From an uncultured Alistipes sp. (GTDB lineage: Bacteria > Bacteroidota > Bacteroidia > Bacteroidales > Rikenellaceae), in NCBI GenBank assembly GCA_947173915.1, contig CAMWGZ010000055.1:1-7634 (forward strand): a DNA stretch of 7,634 nt, in the 5' to 3' direction. Position numbers and translations under genes: made by a program. The notes under the pieces were generated by a model, which saw nothing but the letters and a program-made list of their open reading frames with translations, had not been told where the DNA came from and did not search any database. Shown piece after piece: positions 1-6,832 of the stretch (its first letter is position 1; every line of letters begins with the position of its first letter).

Positions 1-2747
1 GTCTTGTGCAGCAGGATGCCCAGGTCGCGCAGCGAGGTCGCATCGGCTTCGTCGTGTTCGAAATAGCGCTGCGAGGGGAGGCTCAGCCGCAGGTCGGGTT
101 CGGCGGTGGGGTACTCTTCGAGCAGCAGATGCTCCGCGTCGGTGCGGGACTCTTTCTCGGGTTCGGGACCGGCGAAGATGCCGAACTCGTGCACCTCGCC
201 CTCGTCGGTTCGGGTGATGCGCCCTTCGAGCGGTTCGTGCTGCGTGCCGCCTCCGGACGTGTCGAGGTGTTGCAGCAACAGCTGCCCGACGTTGCTGCCC
301 CGGCCGCCGCCCTCGGGAATGAAAATATGGAGCGACTCGACAGCCCGTGTGAGGGCCACGTAGAGCAGGTTGATGTTGTCCACGTGGGCATATATCCTTT
401 CGCGGTAATACTCCTCCGAGAAGAACGACTCGCCCATGCTGGTCTTGTAACGCACGGGGAAGCGGCCGATTTCGGCGAGCTGCTCATCCCGGCTTTCGGC
501 CCAGACGATGTTGCCGCCGCCGCTGGCCTTCGGGTCGAGCGGCCAGTTGCAGTAGGGGATCAGCACCACCTTCTTTTCAAGCCCTTTCGCCTTGTGTATC
601 GTCGTGATCTCGATGGTCGTCTCGCCCTGCTCCACACTCAGCGACCGACCGCTTCCCTGCTCGTCCCACCACCGCAGGAAAAGCGGAATGTCGGCGATTT
701 TTCCGATGCAGAAGTTGATGATCTGCTCGTGCAGCGCCTGCAGGTAGGCGAGCTCCTGACGGTGCAGCCGCAGCCGGTAGCGCATCACGATCCGTTCGAA
801 TGCCTCCTCGGGCGGATAGAGGCGCAGCGAGCGGAAGAAGAGCACCTCCTCCTCGTCGAGCGGGGTGTCGAACGCCTCTTTCTCCAGGAAGCGGTTGTAG
901 ATGGCCCGGTGCAGCGAGTTGTGCGGATTGACCGACAGCCTCAGGCAGGCGATGACGAACGAACTTACGGGGGCAGCTCCGACGATGAGCGCCTCCTGTG
1001 TCATCACGTCGAACCGGTAACGGGGATCGTCGTTGCGGCGCTTGAACTCCAGCAGTGCGGCCGCCGCCCGCGCCCCGTCTGCGCCGCTGCGCACGAGGAT
1101 CATCATGTCCTTCGGTCGAAATCCTTTGTCGATCAACATCTTTATTCGATCTATGAGCGGCGGCTCCTCTCCGTAGCAGGTAATGTTGATGTAACCCGGA
1201 TTGACGCTCTGCTTGCGTGCCGTCTGCTCGTGGCTGCGGTATGCCTCGGCGAGCGTGTCGTGCAGGGCTGTGCGTGCGGCGGGCGACAGCACCTCGCGGG
1301 GGGCCTCGGCGAGCAGGGCGTTCAGGGTGGCGTTGTCGGCGGCGACCACCCGGCTGATCGTGCGGTTGTTGAAGGCGACGATCAGCGGGAGGCTGCGGAA
1401 GTTGTCGGTCAGGTGGACGGTTTCCGTGTTGTCGGCCCCCAGTTCGGCCGTGGCCCGCTCGTGCAGGATGCGCCAGTCGCCTCCGCGCCAGCGGTAGATC
1501 GACTGCTTGATGTCGCCGACGATCAGCACGGAGGTCTCTTCGGACTGGGCCATTGCGTTTTGCAGCAGCGGGATGAAGTTTTCCCACTCGCGCGCCGAGG
1601 TGTCCTGGAACTCGTCGATCATGAAGCGGTCGTAGCGGTTGCCCGCCTTTTCGTAGATGAAGGGGGCATCGTTGTTGCGGATGAACTCCGAGAGGATGTT
1701 TTTCGTTTCGGAGAGCATCATGACGTTCTCCTCGTTGCACATGCGCCGGATCCTCATGTAGAGGTCGTGCAGCAGGGCGAAGCTGCGGTAGTTCTCGTGC
1801 AGCAGGTCGGCGGTGTTCCAGAAGCGGATGCAGGAATCGTAGTGCGCGCACAGTTCGGCGAGCAGCGGCTGCAGGCTCCCGACGACCGTCCGTGCCGGGG
1901 AGTCTTTGGCGCACCAGCCCTCCGTCGTGAGGCTCATTTTGCGGACGGTGGCCGTCGGCGGCTTGATCTCCCCGTCGGCCGCCGTCTCGAAGTAGCGAGC
2001 GAAGCTGCGGCTTTTGCCGGTAAAATCCGCGGGCGAGAGGCCCGCCTGCCGCATGATGCCGACCGCTTTTGCTCCCAGCTCCCGGAAGTGCTCCTTCTCG
2101 CTCCGTGCCCGCGCCCGCGCGCGGCCCACGATGGCGCTCAGCGCGGTTTTGGAGCGCTCCGTGGCGAGGGCCTCGCGGTTGCTCTCCTTGAAGATCTCGC
2201 CGCCGAGCGAGAGGATGCCCTCCCGCACGTCCCAGCGCTTGCCCTCGTCGATGCGCTCCTCGACGAAGGCCGTGAGCCAGCGTTGCAGCTCGGTGTCGGT
2301 GCGGATCTCCTCGACCAGGGCATCGGCCCCCTTGCCGAGCACGGAGGCGGTTTCGATCTCGATGTTGTAGTTCAGGTCGATGCCCAGCTCCTGGATGAAG
2401 GCGCGCAGGATGCGCTGGAAGAAGGTGTCGATGGTCAGAATCGTGAAACGCGAGTAGTCGTGCAGGATGCGTGTGCGCGCCTCCCTGGCGCGTGTGCGCA
2501 CGGTCCGTTCGTCGAGTTCGAGTTCCCGGCAGAGATTGGCCAGGTAGCCGCTCGGCGCATCGGAGGCGAGCGCGTGGATCTCGTTCAGGATGCGCGACTT
2601 CATCTCCTCGGTCGCCTTGTTGGTAAAGGTAACGGCCAGTATGTGGCGGTAGAGCGTGGGCTGCTGCACCACGTCGCGGACGTATTTGTAGGCGAGCTGG
2701 TAGGTTTTGCCCGAACCCGCGCTGGCGTTGAGTATTTTGGCTCTCAA
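1..2747 (-). CDS. addA: AddA-type UvrD-family helicase-nuclease subunit, C-terminus cut by the window edge
   Basis: Partial gene: 915 codons are open without a stop and continue past the left edge. The protein shows the superfamily 1A helicase motifs in order: Walker A ASAGSGKT (8-15), motif Ia TFTNKAT (40-46), TIDTFFQR (105-112), Walker B MIDEFQD (376-382), motif III VGDIKQSIYRWRGGD (410-424), motif IV LTDNFRS (446-452), DMMILVRS (547-554), motif V TIHKAKGLE (716-724) and motif VI YVALTRA (796-802). The last visible residues, LGILLHK (909-915), resemble the histidine motif that opens the RecB/AddA nuclease domain, so the nuclease core lies outside the window. Known role of the family: ATP-driven 3'-5' translocation on DNA and, with AddB, resection of double-strand breaks for RecA in the cytoplasm. 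The start is TTG at 2747-2745: an in-frame TAA lies six codons upstream (2765-2763), and the first in-frame ATG (codon 50) would remove Walker A. RecB or another UvrD-like helicase is less likely because an AddB gene lies nearby. Confidence 0.93.
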   Translation of the reverse strand, partial: MRAKILNASAGSGKTYQLAYKYVRDVVQQPTLYRHILAVTFTNKATEEMKSRILNEIHALASDAPSGYLANLCRELELDERTVRTRAREARTRILHDYSRFTILTIDTFFQRILRAFIQELGIDLNYNIEIETASVLGKGADALVEEIRTDTELQRWLTAFVEERIDEGKRWDVREGILSLGGEIFKESNREALATERSKTALSAIVGRARARARSEKEHFRELGAKAVGIMRQAGLSPADFTGKSRSFARYFETAADGEIKPPTATVRKMSLTTEGWCAKDSPARTVVGSLQPLLAELCAHYDSCIRFWNTADLLHENYRSFALLHDLYMRIRRMCNEENVMMLSETKNILSEFIRNNDAPFIYEKAGNRYDRFMIDEFQDTSAREWENFIPLLQNAMAQSEETSVLIVGDIKQSIYRWRGGDWRILHERATAELGADNTETVHLTDNFRSLPLIVAFNNRTISRVVAADNATLNALLAEAPREVLSPAARTALHDTLAEAYRSHEQTARKQSVNPGYINITCYGEEPPLIDRIKMLIDKGFRPKDMMILVRSGADGARAAAALLEFKRRNDDPRYRFDVMTQEALIVGAAPVSSFVIACLRLSVNPHNSLHRAIYNRFLEKEAFDTPLDEEEVLFFRSLRLYPPEEAFERIVMRYRLRLHRQELAYLQALHEQIINFCIGKIADIPLFLRWWDEQGSGRSLSVEQGETTIEITTIHKAKGLEKKVVLIPYCNWPLDPKASGGGNIVWAESRDEQLAEIGRFPVRYKTSMGESFFSEEYYRERIYAHVDNINLLYVALTRAVESLHIFIPEGGGRGSNVGQLLLQHLDTSGGGTQHEPLEGRITRTDEGEVHEFGIFAGPEPEKESRTDAEHLLLEEYPTAEPDLRLSLPSQRYFEHDEADATSLRDLGILLHK

Positions 2748-2773
2748 ATCTCGGTTGATCTTTTATTTAAGGA

Positions 2774-2781
2774 CAAAGGTA
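2774..2781 (-). promoter_or_regulatory. Candidate -7 promoter element for the addA-like gene
   Basis: The minus strand reads TACCTTTG, an exact match to the Bacteroidota -7 consensus TAnnTTTG. It ends 26 bases before the TTG start, which would give a short A-rich leader of about 20 bases without a Shine-Dalgarno motif, as is usual in this phylum. I see no convincing TTTG-like -33 element at the expected distance, so the promoter is only half supported. It also supports the choice of the TTG start, because little room remains for a start further upstream. Confidence 0.42.
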
Positions 2782-2866
2782 GGAAATAATGCCGAGGTGC
2801 GGATGGGAGAGATGCGTTTTCCTCGGGGATTCTCGGCCCTCGGGGCGGGAGGCTGTGTTCCGGGAG

Positions 2867-2885
2867 TTTTCCAAAAGTGGGAAAA
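2867..2885. promoter_or_regulatory. Short dyad TTTTCC-N7-GGAAAA in the divergent intergenic region
   Basis: A perfect 6-base inverted repeat with a 7-base spacer lies roughly midway between the divergent addA-like and GIN-like genes (intergenic region 2748-2978). It could be a repressor or activator site or a minor hairpin, but no T-tract follows, so it is not a terminator. The same region has two direct copies of CCTCGGGG (2821-2828 and 2838-2845) and a small hairpin AGCCT/AGGCT (2907-2922). None of these is matched to a known regulator, and such short repeats can arise by chance. Confidence 0.18.
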
Positions 2886-2941
2886 GCGGGAGGGCCGGGG
2901 CGATAAAGCCTCTCGGAAGGCTCCGTTTCGGAAAAAAGGCG

Positions 2942-2949
2942 TATCTTAG
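2942..2949 (+). promoter_or_regulatory. Weak candidate -7 promoter element for the GIN-like gene and addB
   Basis: TATCTTAG differs from the Bacteroidota consensus TAnnTTTG at one position and ends 29 bases before the ATG at 2979. The leader between them is A-rich and lacks a Shine-Dalgarno motif. No clear TTTG -33 box is seen about 20 bases upstream. If real, it would drive both the GIN-like gene and addB, since only 13 bases separate them. Confidence 0.25.
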
Positions 2950-2978
2950 CGAATCGAAACAGATAACAAGTTGTACTT

Positions 2979-3737
2979 ATGAAAAGATGGATGATCTGCC
3001 TGGCGTTATTGGCCGGGTGCGCTTCGGCGGCGGCTCAGAACCCGACAACGGAAGCAGGCGGAGCGGCGGCCGCGCAGCTGGCTCCCGAGATTGCGGCCGC
3101 GAGCGGCGAACGGATGGAGTGGCTGCCCTCCTTCGGCGGCATCAGCATCGAGGGGCTTTTCCGGGTGCGTCTGGTCCGGGTGGCGGCCGATCAGGCTCCC
3201 CGGATCGTTTACGACACCAAGGGCGTTTACGACAGCGGATTCAAGTATAAGGTCGATAAGAACAAGATGCTGACCGTTTCGGAGCGGATCGGCAACCGGG
3301 AGAAGTCCGCCACCGATGTGACGGTCTATTACCATACGCTTGATGAGATTCGGATCCGGGGAGCCGAGGTGTCGTTCGACGAGCCGGTGGAGGGTTCTCT
3401 CGTGCGCTGCGTCGTTTCGGGCGGAGCGCTCCTGCGGACCGCCTTCGATGTGAAGGACCTTTCGCTGGAGCTGACGGGCCGCAGCGTGGCGGTGCTCTCG
3501 GGGGCGGTCCGCTACGGCGACCTCTCCGTTTCGACCGGCCGGCTCGACGCTTCCGCGGCGACGTTCATGTCGTTGCGGATCGAGGTAAGCAACAAGGCCG
3601 AGGCGACCGTAGCGGCTCCGGAGCGTCTGGAGGCTTCGTTTGCGACGAAGGGGCGGCTCGTCTGTGTGGGCCGGCCCGAGCTGCTGCATCTGTCGAACGT
3701 CCTGATCGGCGGCGAGATCGTATTCGAGGAGGAGTAA
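2979..3737 (+). CDS. Exported GIN/DUF2807-like protein of unknown function
   Basis: A complete 252-residue protein. The N-terminus has K2-R3, a hydrophobic stretch (about 4-12) and then CASAAAQ, so it should be exported. Cleavage after A19 by signal peptidase I would be typical for this phylum. LAGC (11-14) could also be a lipobox, though the signal before the cysteine would be short. The mature part begins with a low-complexity Ala-rich stretch (about 18-42), then FGGISIEGLFRVRLVR (about 51-66), a pattern like the opening of GIN domains (FdgIsv...v.l.q). Repeated short beta-strand-like segments follow, with a closing segment VCVGRPELL (about 227-235) resembling the usual G-x-P end. The glycine-serine-glycine repeats typical of the family are mostly absent, so the assignment rests on overall pattern. 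The family is thought to form a beta-helical extracytoplasmic domain; its function is unknown. It stands 13 bases before addB, probably in one transcript, with no evident link to DNA repair. The ATG start fits the signal peptide. Confidence 0.8.
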   Translation: MKRWMICLALLAGCASAAAQNPTTEAGGAAAAQLAPEIAAASGERMEWLPSFGGISIEGLFRVRLVRVAADQAPRIVYDTKGVYDSGFKYKVDKNKMLTVSERIGNREKSATDVTVYYHTLDEIRIRGAEVSFDEPVEGSLVRCVVSGGALLRTAFDVKDLSLELTGRSVAVLSGAVRYGDLSVSTGRLDASAATFMSLRIEVSNKAEATVAAPERLEASFATKGRLVCVGRPELLHLSNVLIGGEIVFEEE

Positions 3738-3750
3738 GGGCACCGGTGCG

Positions 3751-6594
3751 ATGACGAGTTTCCTGCAAGAGGTTGCAGCCGATCTCTACGATCGCTACGG
3801 GGAGGATCTCTCCTCGCTGCATCTGCTTTTTCCGTCGCGCCGTGCGCGGGTCTTTTTCAACGATGCCCTCTCCCGGATTGTCTCCCGGCCGTTGTGGCAG
3901 CCCCGCTGGACGACGGTCGATGAGCTGATGGCGGAGGCTTCGGGACTGCGTGCCGGCGACCGGATCCGGCTGATTACCGAACTGTACAAGGTCTATTCGC
4001 GCTTCCATGCCGAGTCGTTCGACAAATTCTACTTCTGGGGCGAACTGCTGCTGACCGACTTCGATACGATCGACAAGTACCGCATCGATGCCGGTATGCT
4101 GTTCCGCAACCTGTCGGATATCAAGGAGATGGAGGCCGACATATCGTACCTCACTCCGGAGCAGCTGAAGATCGTCGCCTTCTGGGCCAATTTCCGGGAC
4201 GAGGAGGCGCTGTCGCAGGAAAAGCGCCGCTTCCTGGCCGTCTGGCAGACGCTGGGACCCGTTTACCGGCAGTTCCGGGAGCGCCTCTCCGAGCTGGGGA
4301 TGGCCTATCCGGGCATGGTGCACCGCACGGCTGCGGAGCGGCTGCGGAGCGGGGAGTTCGCCTTCGACGACGGACGGCGCTTCGTGGCGGTCGGGTTCAA
4401 CGCCCTCTCGGAGTGCGAAAAGGAGCTTTTCAAACACCTCGCTTCGGCAGCCGGAGCCGAATTTTACTGGGATTACGACGACTATTATAAGGAGCGTCCG
4501 GAGCAGGAGGCGGGACTCTTCGTCCGCGACAATCTGGTGCGGTTTCCTCCGCGCGGCGGGATCACGCACGACCACTTCCGCGAGCCGAAGCGGTTCGAGG
4601 TGGTTTCGGCCGTTTCGAATGTCGTGCAGTGCAAGCATGTCGCGAAGATTCTCCGCGACCTGGCCGCCGAACAGGGTCCCTTAGGCAAGGAGACGGCCAT
4701 CGTGCTGACCGACGAGGAGCTGCTGACACCGCTGCTGCACGCTTTGCCCGCCGAGCTGGGCAAGATCAACGTGACGATGGGCTACCCCCTGAAGCGGAGT
4801 CTGGTCTATTCGTTCGTCGAACGGCTCATCGAATTGCAGCATCATGCCCGCGGAGGGCAGGATGAGGCGCTTTTTTATCATGCCGACGTGTCGGGGCTGC
4901 TGGCCCATCCCTACATGACCGGCGGGGAGGAGGCCGGCAGCGTGCGGATCCTGGAGGAGATCGTGCGCAGCCGGCGGATCATGATCGAGGGCGGGATGCT
5001 GCGGCACTCGCCGCTGGCCCGTGCGCTTTTCCGTCGCGTCCAGGGGTGGCGGGCCCTTTCGGACTACCTGATCGAGGCGGTCTCTGAGGTCCACCGCAGC
5101 CTGACTGACGAGGGTTCGCGCCGCCGGACGGAGTTTCTGGCGGTAGTGGCCGAGGAGTTGATCAAGTTGCGTAATTGCTTGGATGATTGCGATCTGGAGC
5201 TTTCCGAGGCGATTTATACCTCGCTGCTGCGCCGCCACCTGCAGACGCTGCGGATCCCTTACCAGGGCGAGCCCCTCGAAGGGATTCAGGTCATGGGCAT
5301 CCTCGAAACCCGCAACCTCGACTTCCGGAACGTGCTGCTGCTTTCGATGAACGACGACAACTTCCCGGGCAGCGTCGTCTCGGGCAACTCGTTCATCCCC
5401 TATAATCTGCGGGCGGCCTATTCGCTGCCCACGCCCGAGCATCACGAGGGGGTCTATGCCTACTACTTCTACCGGCTCGTGCAGCGGGCCGAGCATGTCT
5501 CGCTGCTCTACTGCGCCCATGCCGATGAGAAGAGCACCGGCGAGCCGAGCCGCTACATTCGTCAGCTGGCCTACGAGTCGCCCTTCGAACTCGCTTACCG
5601 GGAGGTGGGCATCGATGTCAATCGGGCGGAGTCGGCTCCGATCGAGGTGGCGAAAACGGGCGCGGTGGCCGAAAAGCTGGCCCGGTTCGTTGCGGAGGAG
5701 GATCCCGCGCCGCTGTCGCCCACGGCCTTCTTCCGTTATGTGGCCTGTCCGCTCCGCTTCTACTTTCATTCGCTGGCCCGCCTCAAGCCCGACGACGAGA
5801 TCGTGGAGGAGGTCGATGCCCCGATGTTCGGCACGATCCTGCATGCGGCCATGCAGCGGCTTTACGCACCGCTGGTCGGCGAGGCGAATCCGGGCGGGAA
5901 GCTGCGGGCGCTCGTCCGCTCCGACGAGGTGATGCGGGCCGTCGTGGATTCGATCAACGAGAACTATTTGCAGGACCCCGCAGCACGGGAGGATCGTTAC
6001 AGCGGCAACCTGCTGCTCGTGCGCGACATTGTCGCCCGCTATCTGCGCAACGGCATTCTACCTTACGATGCGGAGCACGACCGCTTCACGATCGAGGGGC
6101 TGGAGCGGCGGATCGGGCACGAGTTCGCCTTCGAAAGCGCCGGCCGCAGGCTGCGGGTGCTTTTCCAGGGCATCGCCGACCGCATCGACCGGCTGCCGGA
6201 CGGGGTGCTGCGTGTGGTGGACTACAAGACGGGCGAACCCCATCTGGAGTTCCGGGGCGTTGCGGCGCTTTTCGAGGGGGAGGCGAAGCAGCGGCAGTCC
6301 AATATCTTGCAGACACTGCTCTACGCAATGATGCTTTCCTACTCCTGCGGGTGCGATGCCGAGCCGGCGCTCTTTTACGTGCGGGCCATGAACCGGCCGG
6401 ACTATTCGCCCCTGCTGGTCGATCGCGAACGCGATCGTACGGGGGGGCGCTACTCGGAGTATCGGGAGGAGTTCGAAGGGATGCTCGCCCGCACCCTCTC
6501 CGAACTGTTCGATCCGGCGGTTCCGTTCCGGCAGTGCGACGATGCGGAGCACACCTGCCGCTATTGCGATTTCCGGGAGATCTGCCGCCGCTGA
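3751..6594 (+). CDS. addB: AddB-type PD-(D/E)XK nuclease with iron-sulfur staple
   Basis: A complete 947-residue protein and the partner subunit of AddAB, which degrades and resects broken DNA ends so that RecA can be loaded. The N-terminal half is a helicase-like fold without a usable Walker A: the region after the first strand reads FPSRRA (27-32). A GYPLKRS segment (344-350) and GILETRNLDF (516-525) followed by MNDDNFP (533-539) match conserved AddB segments. The C-terminal nuclease has FGTILH (693-698), GIADRID (807-813), VVDYKTG (822-828) and QTLLY (854-858, the QxxxY motif), giving likely catalytic residues H698, D810, D824 and K826. Four cysteines, C666 and C936-x2-C939-x5-C945, match the AddB 4Fe-4S cluster spacing. 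In the family this nuclease cuts the 5'-ended strand, and the inactive helicase part can scan for Chi. The ATG follows the previous stop by 13 bases, so translation is probably coupled. The gene appears intact, and convergent dnaA lies downstream. Confidence 0.94.
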   Translation: MTSFLQEVAADLYDRYGEDLSSLHLLFPSRRARVFFNDALSRIVSRPLWQPRWTTVDELMAEASGLRAGDRIRLITELYKVYSRFHAESFDKFYFWGELLLTDFDTIDKYRIDAGMLFRNLSDIKEMEADISYLTPEQLKIVAFWANFRDEEALSQEKRRFLAVWQTLGPVYRQFRERLSELGMAYPGMVHRTAAERLRSGEFAFDDGRRFVAVGFNALSECEKELFKHLASAAGAEFYWDYDDYYKERPEQEAGLFVRDNLVRFPPRGGITHDHFREPKRFEVVSAVSNVVQCKHVAKILRDLAAEQGPLGKETAIVLTDEELLTPLLHALPAELGKINVTMGYPLKRSLVYSFVERLIELQHHARGGQDEALFYHADVSGLLAHPYMTGGEEAGSVRILEEIVRSRRIMIEGGMLRHSPLARALFRRVQGWRALSDYLIEAVSEVHRSLTDEGSRRRTEFLAVVAEELIKLRNCLDDCDLELSEAIYTSLLRRHLQTLRIPYQGEPLEGIQVMGILETRNLDFRNVLLLSMNDDNFPGSVVSGNSFIPYNLRAAYSLPTPEHHEGVYAYYFYRLVQRAEHVSLLYCAHADEKSTGEPSRYIRQLAYESPFELAYREVGIDVNRAESAPIEVAKTGAVAEKLARFVAEEDPAPLSPTAFFRYVACPLRFYFHSLARLKPDDEIVEEVDAPMFGTILHAAMQRLYAPLVGEANPGGKLRALVRSDEVMRAVVDSINENYLQDPAAREDRYSGNLLLVRDIVARYLRNGILPYDAEHDRFTIEGLERRIGHEFAFESAGRRLRVLFQGIADRIDRLPDGVLRVVDYKTGEPHLEFRGVAALFEGEAKQRQSNILQTLLYAMMLSYSCGCDAEPALFYVRAMNRPDYSPLLVDRERDRTGGRYSEYREEFEGMLARTLSELFDPAVPFRQCDDAEHTCRYCDFREICRR

Positions 6595-6794
6595 TCCGTC
6601 TTCCCGTCAGGGTGGGGCGGTTGGCGTTGCGGAACCTTGCGGACGATGCGGGCGCGCGGAGTCTGCGCTTCGGAACAGAGCGCTTCCGTGTGTCTGTTGC
6701 GTCGGGAGTGTGCGCGCCTCCCGGAATTTCCCGGATGTTTCCGAGGAGTTTGTCGGGAGGGCGATGCCGTGGTATGGGGAAAGGGACGGTTGTG
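6595..6794. other. Intergenic stretch between convergent addB and dnaA with no convincing gene
   Basis: About 200 bases of GC-rich sequence. Frames that cross it are continuations of shadow frames from addB or dnaA and show no family pattern. It holds a few weak inverted repeats: GCGCT/AGCGC (6665-6683) overlapping CGGAA/TTCCG (6671-6688), and CGGGAG/CTCCCG (6703-6723). None is followed by a T-tract. No DnaA box (TTATNCACA or its complement) is seen, so it does not look like a replication origin. Confidence 0.6.
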
Positions 6795-6825
6795 AAAAAA
6801 GAGATCCCGGCTTTAGGCCAGGATC
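6795..6825 (-). terminator. Rho-independent terminator of dnaA, stop codon in the loop
   Basis: On the minus strand a 9-base stem, GATCCTGGC with GCCGGGATC (one G-U pair), encloses the loop CTAAA and is followed by TCTTTTTT. The upstream arm is the last codons of dnaA, and the TAA stop (6815-6813) lies in the loop, so the terminator is built into the end of the gene. Stem, short loop and T-tract all fit an intrinsic terminator. Confidence 0.8.
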
Positions 6826-6832
6826 AGTTTTT
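6803..6832 (+). terminator. Same hairpin read from the addB side, candidate terminator
   Basis: Read on the plus strand, the stem has one internal C-A mismatch (6808 and 6820) and is followed by AG and then TTTTT (6828-6832). The A-run at 6795-6800 can pair with this T-run. It could therefore also stop transcription arriving from addB, whose stop lies about 210 bases upstream, making the element bidirectional between convergent genes. It is weaker on this strand than on the dnaA strand. Confidence 0.45.

Noticed and set aside
1..180. Possible truncation of the addA-like gene as a pseudogene
   Set aside because: The frame is open right to the window edge and has just entered the nuclease domain, so the incompleteness is caused by the window, not by a mutation.
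577..1914. A 445-codon minus-strand frame inside the helicase gene
   Set aside because: It is in a different frame from the helicase motifs, and its Arg/Ala/Pro-rich product is typical of a shifted frame in GC-rich DNA.
6..2789. A 927-codon open frame on the plus strand opposite the addA-like gene
   Set aside because: It is codon-aligned with the helicase gene on the other strand and exists only because that gene lacks TTA, CTA and TCA codons. Its product shows no recognisable family pattern, while the minus strand shows all helicase motifs in order.
3565..5844. Long minus-strand frames opposite the GIN-like gene and addB
   Set aside because: They are codon-aligned shadows ending exactly at the rare TTA codon of addB or in the GIN-like gene, with no protein family pattern.
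6665..6723. Overlapping hairpins that could form alternative structures downstream of addB
   Set aside because: The stems are only 5-6 bases with loops of 8-9 bases and no T-tract, as expected by chance in GC-rich sequence.
6595..6812. Possible oriC next to dnaA
   Set aside because: No DnaA boxes and no AT-rich unwinding stretch are visible, and the region is GC-rich. The origin could lie on the other side of dnaA, outside the window.
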